Shown here piece after piece: positions 42,457-49,696 of a stretch of 49,696 bases of DNA. Under the pieces are notes generated by a model. It saw nothing but the letters and a program-made list of their open reading frames with translations, was not told where the DNA came from and searched no databases. Position 1 is the stretch's first letter, and every line of letters begins with the position of its first letter. The position numbers were made by a program, and so were the translations under genes. This DNA comes from Cylindrodendrum hubeiense. Lineage: Eukaryota > Ascomycota > Sordariomycetes > Hypocreales > Nectriaceae. The stretch is from the NCBI GenBank assembly GCA_014621425.1, contig JAANBB010000302.1, forward strand, positions 1 through 49,696, read 5' to 3'.

Positions 42457-45400
42457 TTACCGTTGCTGAGACTCCTCCAAATCAAACAGCTCCTGCGCCG
42501 TCACCCAAACCTCTACCGCGCTCTGGCTCAACTCTCGCATCCTGTCTTCGCGTCCCACGCCCCTGGCTCTATCGACCAAATCTCGAATGCAAGGGGGGGG
42601 ACTGTCCATGGCGCCATCTGTCCTTCCCGGGCCCCTATGAAGACACTTGCGAATCCGCGCCGTGATTACCCCGGCATCTTCAGTTCTCCCAGAAGTATCG
42701 CTTTCGTGCGCGTGGCTCGATTGTCTCCCAATGCGTTGGTTCCCTGCTGACGTCAAGTGTTGGTTTTGATAGAATGCCTGCTCGTCCTCCTTGCCACCCC
42801 CATCATGTACCGTCGAATCGCTTGCCGAACTTGAACCATGACTCCGACCATCCACAGTGGCAGCCGCTTCTCGCATACCCCTTAGTCTCGCTGTGAATCT
42901 CTCGAACACTTTGACCCTGCGTTCCGCGGCCTCGGCCCTCTCCTTCCAAGTCTGTGCCTCTTTCATTGCTTGTCGTAGTTGTTGGCTCATCGTTCCCACA
43001 TCTGCGATCTCTTGCACCTCCAACTGCCTTCGCAACTGTGTGGCTTCCTCAGCTTTGGAGTCTAGCTGGCGTTGGAGACTACGAATTTGCGCATGCAACA
43101 TGGTTGTGCTACCAGGACGCGGTGTTGGTGTAGAAGCACTATGGGGAAGAAGGAACTCGACCTCTTGACGGATGTTGGTCGTGGATGAGGACGGCCGAAG
43201 CAAGTTGAGGTGCTGAGCGATGGGAGGTTGCTCAGGATGGGGAATCATGGTTCCCAGACTCGGGGGACTCTGAAGTGATGCCCTATTCATCTCCGGGACG
43301 GGCTTCCTGGAAGGGGTGGGTTTTCGAAACAACATTATCTGCGGCTTGTCCAGAGGAAACCCCTGGGCTGCGTTTCCAACGCCCATGGGCGACTCTTTCC
43401 GCAATACCACATTCTCGTTGACTGAACTTTTCACTTCCGGGTCGAACATGGAATTTCCCTTTTGATTGATATTTCCCGACAAGTTTCGAGAATGCTGCTG
43501 ATTCTGGCTCGTTGACGAAGGCATACGGGCGCTTTGTTGTGTCCAGGCGGACCCAGACCTCGACGACCGAATCGATTTTTCAGGCGACTGCGAATAATGA
43601 GATACTAGACTCTGTGTTCTACTTTGTGGCTTTTGTCGTGAAGGGGACGGCTCTTTGGGCTCTTCTCCTTCAAACATTGCCGCCATAGCTTTGACTGCTC
43701 CTTGCTTCTTAGCCACTTGGGCTACGCTCGGTCTGGCAGGCGTCTTCGCAGGCGCATTCGTAACGCCGCTCCACAATTGCGATGCTTCGGCAGTTAAGGA
43801 CCTCAGGGGCTGCGATGTTCCGCCTGGGAAGGTATCGAGTCGGCGGACTTGTTGGAAAGTCACTTCATGCTCCTGAGAGTTTCCCATGCTAGTTGGGTGG
43901 AAGTCGTTGCTCTGTCCTCTGCCAGAATTACCACTGGGGTTGATATGCATGCCGTCTCTCCCCCCGACAGTGGGTGGTGCTGTTCCTGCAGTTGCTGGAG
44001 AAACCCTCTAGGTCTCTGCACTGGTTCCCGCAGGATCCCGGCCGTTCTCAATGTTCTGTCCTGAAAGGCTCAGGGGTGCTTGCATTGCTGCATAGAATTC
44101 GCTTGGTGTTCTGTCCATGGACCCTACAGAAACGGAGACCTGGGGTTGAGTAGTTTTGCGGCGTCGTGATTCCTGGTTTGCAGAGCCGAGGCTCCTGTCT
44201 GCAGTCTGATTCGGCTCGACTGAGCTGATGGCCGAGAATCGCTTTCCCTGGTGGGAAGTATCCTGAGAGATCTCCGATTGAAAGCTCGGCTGCGACTCTG
44301 TGGTCATAGATGACGAGTCTTGGTAGCGTTGAGAATATGAAAGTATCAATTTGTTAGAAGGAGTTCGGAATCCCAGTTTAAAGCCCTCTCGCTGAACTTG
44401 AGAGTCTTCGATCCCGGCAACCTTTTCGTCTTGCTGGTCTGAGAAAGAAAAGGTTCGAGACGGCTCAGACTTCTCTCGCCCACCATTGTCCAAGCTTTGT
44501 CGAAGCGGCATCTCTGGCCTCTCTTTCACTCCCTGTTTGCCCCTTTGTGCCTTTCTCCTCTCGATGGGTGTTGGTTCTGCGTTAGGTTTTATTCCATCTG
44601 CGTCCTCAACATGGGCAAACTGCAGTGGCTCCTTTGGGCATGATGCAACCTCGGGTCTTTGTTTTGATGAAGTGCGTGGAGGGACTTCTTCGATGGAAAC
44701 CTGTGGGCTGCCGCATCCTGTGGTTTCTCTTTTCTTTCTCGTAGATGTTGGGGCGGGATGTTCGCGGGACTCAGTGGACCCCAACTTCCGACCACTTTGG
44801 GATTGCGACCCTTTCTGATGATTAGGGTCAGTCCACAAGTCCTCGTCATTGAATTGATCGGAATTCAAAAGATGTAAGCCTAGGCCAGGTGCTGGTGGTC
44901 GATTTCCGTTGTTCGCCGAGGCACCTGTTACCTGATTTGGTTGTCCATGCTCAAGTTGTTCCTCATCTCCCGCGCTCTCCTCCGCCGTTGGACTCAAAAC
45001 ACCCATACTTGGTCTTTTACCCAGTCGGTTCGAGGTCGAGATCTTTCTCTTCGGTGGACGCTGCCGCCTCACAGCTAGGGTTGGCGTATCTGGCTCCGGA
45101 CTGCCACTTCTAAACATTTCTTCCTCTTCTCGCGTTTCTCTCTGGTATGCTTGTTCTTGTTCCCAGTCGGGGGGCTTTCTGATGACAAAGGACTCGGATG
45201 CAGATTGGCGTAGCGACTCGGCTCGGAGACTGTTGAATGAAGGAGCTTCTCTTCCGCATTGCATGCCCAGTGACTTCATCTGTCGTACAATGTCCCGCCA
45301 GTTGGCTATGAGCATTTCGGTAATTCCATTCGCGAGGATAATCTTATTGATAGCGGGTGCTGTGATGCTATGGAACTCGGCGGCCTTGGATTTGCGAAGG

Positions 45401-46720
45401 TTGCGACGCGGCTTGGGTGGGCTCAAGGGGAAGAGTAATAACCCCGACTCGGGGGTAGCCAACTTCATAGAGTAGTTGTCCAAGAGGTCGCCCAGAAGTA
45501 ACGGCCCAAAGACGATTCCGAGGGCATTGTACCCCATCAGGTCTCCAGTTGGAAGCGGTCGTCCACCGTCATCCTCTCTGGGAGCAACCTCTGCTACACG
45601 CCCAATCAAACTCAAGAGTCCAAACACGGCACAGACGAGCTCTCTTCTGAACTGGGATTGAATTGTCGAGATGGCTAGCGCGATGAGGCGAGCTCGTACT
45701 TTGGTTTGCTTCGTTCGAGGGAATTCGGGATCGCCGTTGAGTTGAGAGTGGATCGCAACCAGGGCCTCGAAGATATGGAGGGAGCCCAGAATACCTCCGG
45801 GCAGAATAGACAGGATGCGTTTGAAGGTCGAGGCAATGTCATGAACGGAGACCTGGATGTGCGTTGGTAGGTTGGCACATCGAACAGTTCCGGCAATATC
45901 GATGCCACCGTTTTCCGTGTGACAGTAATAGTCGAAAAGGGCATTCACAACTCTCACGGATCCAGGGATGCGGAATATGCCTCGGGTCGCAACATGCTGG
46001 GCGAGGTAATGGGCCGTGGCACGGAGACATGTCGGGAGGACCAGGGCAGATGGAGCATGCTCTGAAGGTAGATAGAGCACGCTTTTCCCACTCAGACGAA
46101 CCATTGACTGGATGTCGACGGTTTTAGGAGTTTCGCGTCGGTGCGCGAGGTTGTGGGCAAGGTCGGACACACTGCGCTTGTTGCGACCCTCGATGCTCCG
46201 TGGTTTTGGGACTGTCGTGTACTGGCTAGAGGCGGATCGTAGGATCCGATAAAACCATCCTCTCTTTTGAGGGCTATCAAATCCATTCCCCTCAAGAAAA
46301 GGTTAGGTTCTCCGTCGTCGAGGCTTGGCAATTGCAGTACTCACAGTTTGCTTCAGGTCAAAATCCTCAACCACCAAGATCCTCACGCCGTGCTTTGCAA
46401 ATCGTCAGCATCGGTATTGCAGATACTGCGTTCTTAATCTCAACCTTTTTTGCCAGTCGGTTGTATTCTTGGACAAAAGCGGCCCTGTTTCCCACTTCAT
46501 CCGTGTCGCTCAATAGCCCTCGGTCGCCGCTACTTGTCGTCCACGTCCTGCTGGTGTGCATCTGTGCCGCTCGGTTCGGGGCATTTCGAAAAGGAACGCT
46601 CTGTGGGAAGTTGAAAGACCCTGAGCTTGCGGATGGAAGCATACGGCGCGGAGGTATTGCGGTTGCGGTAGACTGGTGGGGACGAGAGTCGGAGTTCGAG
46701 AATGGGTCCATGGTTGCCAT
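42457..46720 (-). CDS. RhoGAP-domain protein with C-terminal coiled coil, interrupted by one in-frame TAG
   Basis: Predicted exons 46720-46445, 46392-46345 and 46290 onward. Exons join as EYNRLAKK|HGVRIL and DLKQT|GNGFDS, with CTAAC and GCTGAC branch sites. The RhoGAP domain (about residues 190-400) has the arginine finger in GIFRIPGS (Arg near 215), a NLPTHIQV-type loop and GYNALGIVFGPLLLG. It should speed GTP hydrolysis by a Rho/Cdc42-type GTPase. A long disordered Ser/Pro/Glu region follows. At 44008-44010 there is a TAG (868 aa to this point). The same frame then stays open another 516 codons to 42457, containing a clear coiled coil (LHAQIRSLQRQLDSKAEEA and on to RRVKVFERFTARL) and an ordered end (SAVEVWVTAQELFDL). 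Full reading would be 1385 aa. The stop may be removed by a tiny intron, read through, or be a mutation or sequence error. Confidence 0.85.
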
Positions 46721-47928
46721 TTGGATGCAATGTCGGCGATCCGGCGTTCAAGGCAGCCTGACGATGATGGAATTAAATCTGCAACTAGATTATCTGCTTC
46801 GGTGAAGGCAAGTTGTTGGGCTGGTAGGCAGGCGTTGAGAAGACGGCCAGGTTCACGTGTCAGAGCAGCGCGACTGTTGACGAGACGATGCTAGATCCAT
46901 CGCGACTGGCCCAGCAAGCTTCTTCGGCGACCAGGAAGGATTACTTTGACGTAAGTAGGTCCTTGGAGATGGTTTCCGCAAATGTTCTTGTCCTGGGCCG
47001 CAGATGCCGACAAGCCTGACCAAATGTGCAGCGACGATGGAGCCGCCGGGAGGGAGGGCGACAGTCGAGAATCGATAGGCGGGAGAACAACAAGTGTGTT
47101 TCTAGTAGAAGGTATCAGGGAGAAGTTGGCACGTGCAATATTCGAGTTTCCTCGGCCGGGTTTGTGGTTGAGGTTCGTGAGTAGGTAGATGACGTGAGTG
47201 AGCAGCTGTTGTCAGTAGGTGTGCAGCCTGCCGGCGGCGAGCACGCTGTCCGGCACCTGACCAAATCACGAGGCGGTCACCCGGATTCTGAAGCGCCTTC
47301 TGGGGCGCCTTGCAGTGGTTACTCTGCCTGGTTACCAATAGCGGAGGGAACACGCCTGAAGGATGCGCTTGGTGAGAGTATGCATAGAGTGTGTGCGACG
47401 GTGGGGGACGCGGCGGAACAGAAATGTCGACTGTGTGGCAACACAAGCCCGTCAAGAGCCTAGCAGTTGCATAAGAGAAGGCATTGATAATGATAGTCGT
47501 ATGGAACCCCCATATCCACCCGCATCACCGGGCATGTTGCTATAGATATGTGTCATGGATGATGGAACGGCTATCAACGCATGTAACCAAGCGGGGGCAT
47601 AACAGAAAGCCAGAGTAACTCTGCAAGTCATGGGTCGCAATAGAGACGAATATGAGCCAAAGAGAACGAGGAAACATTATTGGCACGCCTCTGCAGCAAT
47701 CATCAGCGTGACATCGGGCGGCCACCGCCCACCACCGGCAGTCTATAATGAAAGAACAAACTATGCAACACCATGGTATTCCACCCATTGAAATCCCGAT
47801 ACGCCATTTAGATGCATCCCCGCGTTACCCTGACTGTCCCATCCCTTGTTCATAAGGAAATCCCTTCCCTGGTCGCGGGCAATTGCAATCATGGGCGCGT
47901 CACGTTTTGAGTCTTCGGCATGAACCCG
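46721..47928. other. Intergenic between RhoGAP gene and SNF4
   Basis: 1.2 kb with only short overlapping frames and no motif. It should contain the RhoGAP promoter and the SNF4 3' flank. Confidence 0.5.
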
Positions 47929-49696
47929 TCATGACCAGTTGGACGTGTCCTCTACACCGGACAGCAGGACATATTTGAGGACGTCTGATAGCGAGATGAT
48001 GCCCTTGAGCTTGTTGTCGTCGTCGACCACAATCAGCCGGTGCACCCTGCTCTTCCGGATCGTGTCAAAAATGGAATCCATGCGGTCGTTCTCGCCACAG
48101 GTGTAGATGCCGGGGCTCTCGTCGGGACGCTTGCACAGGGCCTCGCCCACGGAGGCGTCGAGCTCTTCGTAAATACCTCCCTTGATGCAGGGGATGACAT
48201 CAACCGCTTCGAAGACGTTGAGCAGCCTGTTGTTACCATCTACAATAGGGATGCAGCTGATGTTTTGGTCTACCATGAGGTGGATGACGTCGAGTACGGA
48301 ATCACTCATGCGGGCCGTGGCAAGCTTGGAGTAGGTGCCGAGGCCGATATCGAGGACCGTCTTCTTCAGCAGGACCGTGTTGTGCTCGTTGTTGACGGCG
48401 ATGAACTTGAGAATACGGTATTGAGTTATGACGGAGACCACCATCTCCTTGTTCGTTTCACTATCGACATCGACGAGGGGGATCCGGCGGGCGCGGGTCT
48501 TGAGCATACGAAGACATGCTTCGAAGAGGGGTTTGGAGGGGTGGACGGAGACGGTCTCTATAGGGACTGCGCCGATGGCCTTTTCGATGTCTGGTCGGGC
48601 GGTTAGCAACAAGAATGCATGCATTGGTGGCAGAGGGGCCGGGTGAACCAACCTCGCAGGCTGTTGAGGCGGAACTGGTCGAGCTTGCTCATCTCATCGG
48701 GAAACTGGCAGTAGTACTGGATGACATTGATAAAGTCGGTGCTGGTCAGGATGCCGGCAAAGCGAGCGGTGCGCGAGTCCCAGAGGGGGGCCGAGACGAT
48801 TGCTACCTCGGATGTTAGCAATGGCACTGGGTACCGATTATGGCATTATTGGAATCGCGAAGGGGGCCGGGATGGACGCACAGTTCTGGATCAGGATGCT
48901 GAGACTCTTCTTGATGAGCAGCTCGGTATCGAGGACGATAAGGCGGAACGAGAGGGGCAAGACATCGTAGCTGGTGCGAACTTTGAGAAATTCGCGAATG
49001 GAATTCTAGATATCGAGATGATAGTCAGCTACTGGACTGTATCCGAAAGGCCAAGATTTCAATGCCCTCGGTGGTGGTCGAGGGGCTGCCCGACCCCGCG
49101 CACGCAGCCGTAAATGAGCCCACAGCGAGGGCGGCGGGCGCATCACGGACGGGCGGGCGGCAGGCTGCACGAGAGAATCGCGGGGGGAATAGCGAGAAAG
49201 CGCCGGCGACGAGAGCAACGACACGAGACACGGGCAGAGGGGCCGGCAAAGGGACGGAATTCACATACCAGACCCTGGAGCTGATCTTTGTCCAGAGGGC
49301 TCAGGGGCTTGGGCTCGCTGGGCGCCATTGCGCTCCGGGTGGACGTCTTGGGGCGGAGACGGAGGTAGGATGACGGAGCGACAAACTGAGGGACATGGCC
49401 TTGGGCGCCCGCGCTCGTGGTGGTGTCTGTGTCGGTGGTGGCCCAGGCGGATGTGGTGGTGGACGCCCGCCCCCGGCGTGGAGTCGGCCCATGGCTATTA
49501 GCCTCTGCATCGGGAGCAGTAGCGGTGCCACCACCACCAAACAGTCTGTTTGTGTTAATACCAAGGCTGCCACCTCCACCGTTCCCTCCACCAAATGCTC
49601 TTGGCCCTCCGGCGTTGCTATTGGAATATCCCCCTGCTGCGTACCCGCTGTTGTTGACCCGGGAAATCCCTCCTACCGCCGTCGTCGTGTCAATCA
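47929..49696 (-). CDS. SNF4: SNF1/AMPK complex gamma subunit (5' frame open to window end)
   Basis: Predicted exons ...-49269, 49005-48882, 48802-48653 and 48590-47929. Joins read [21 protein letters not shown] and LNSLR|DIEKAIG. From the Met at 49328 this is 331 aa, the length of yeast Snf4. Four CBS repeats bind adenine nucleotides; visible landmarks are [51 protein letters not shown] and [22 protein letters not shown]. It is the regulatory subunit of the Snf1 kinase, which controls glucose derepression. The frame upstream of Met 49328 stays open to 49696 and encodes a Gly/Asn/Ser/Thr-rich stretch ([28 protein letters not shown]). A longer N-terminal form starting beyond the window is therefore possible. 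The first intron shown is long (257 nt). Confidence 0.93.

Noticed and set aside
1..49696. tRNA, 5S rRNA and CRISPR arrays.
   Set aside because: TTCGA-type stretches were examined for tRNA B boxes and none had a matching A box or cloverleaf; no 5S-like sequence and no spaced repeat array was seen.

Overview
This window is nuclear DNA of a filamentous ascomycete (Pezizomycotina, most likely Sordariomycetes). The evidence is many short introns of about 50-110 nt with GTNNGT donors, CTRAC-like branch points and YAG acceptors, alternating gene orientation with 0.3-3.7 kb intergenic spaces, a Zn2Cys6 cluster split by an intron in the usual place, and typical fungal families (PaxU/TMEM53-like hydrolase, killer-toxin-type chitinase C-terminal module, DHA1 drug transporter). 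Exon boundaries were derived by eye from splice signals and frame continuity. They are predictions, not transcript evidence.

Left part (1-18.6 kb) is gene-poor and accessory in character: a secreted aspartic protease (minus, 1989-3450), a fungal UDP-glycosyltransferase (plus, 6047-7399) followed by a TMEM53/PaxU-type alpha/beta hydrolase (plus, 8015-8869), a small Cys-rich protein (minus, 9385-9708), a 3.1 kb low-complexity gap, an 8-exon secreted protein combining a chitin-binding-like Cys module with the C-terminal module of killer-toxin-like chitinases but no GH18 domain (minus, 12855-14889), and another 3.7 kb gap with no recognisable gene.

The middle (18.6-31 kb) is mostly housekeeping: a triple-KH RNA-binding protein and the ribosome-biogenesis helicase HAS1 (divergent), two more small Cys-rich proteins sharing the M-C-x8-C start of the first, mitochondrial phosphatidylglycerophosphate synthase PGS1, and a head-to-head pair of mitochondrial large-subunit ribosomal proteins (uL4m and mL38) on a ~320 bp shared promoter. 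Four of these genes serve RNA handling or mitochondrial translation and membrane lipids.

The right part (32-49.7 kb) holds a DHA1 multidrug transporter converging on a Zn2Cys6 regulator (208 bp apart), an ATF/CREB-type bZIP factor, the RPA14 subunit RFA3, an unrecognised Ser/Pro-rich gene with a frame change at a C9 tract, a large RhoGAP protein whose reading frame is interrupted by one in-frame TAG, and SNF4 (AMPK gamma), whose 5' frame runs open off the window end.

No complete new defence or mobile system was found. The points most worth a second look are the in-frame stop within the RhoGAP gene, the two genes shifted at identical C9AG tracts, the repeated M-C-x8-C small proteins, the GH18-less chitinase-tail protein, and the unresolved 5' ends of PGS1 and mL38.
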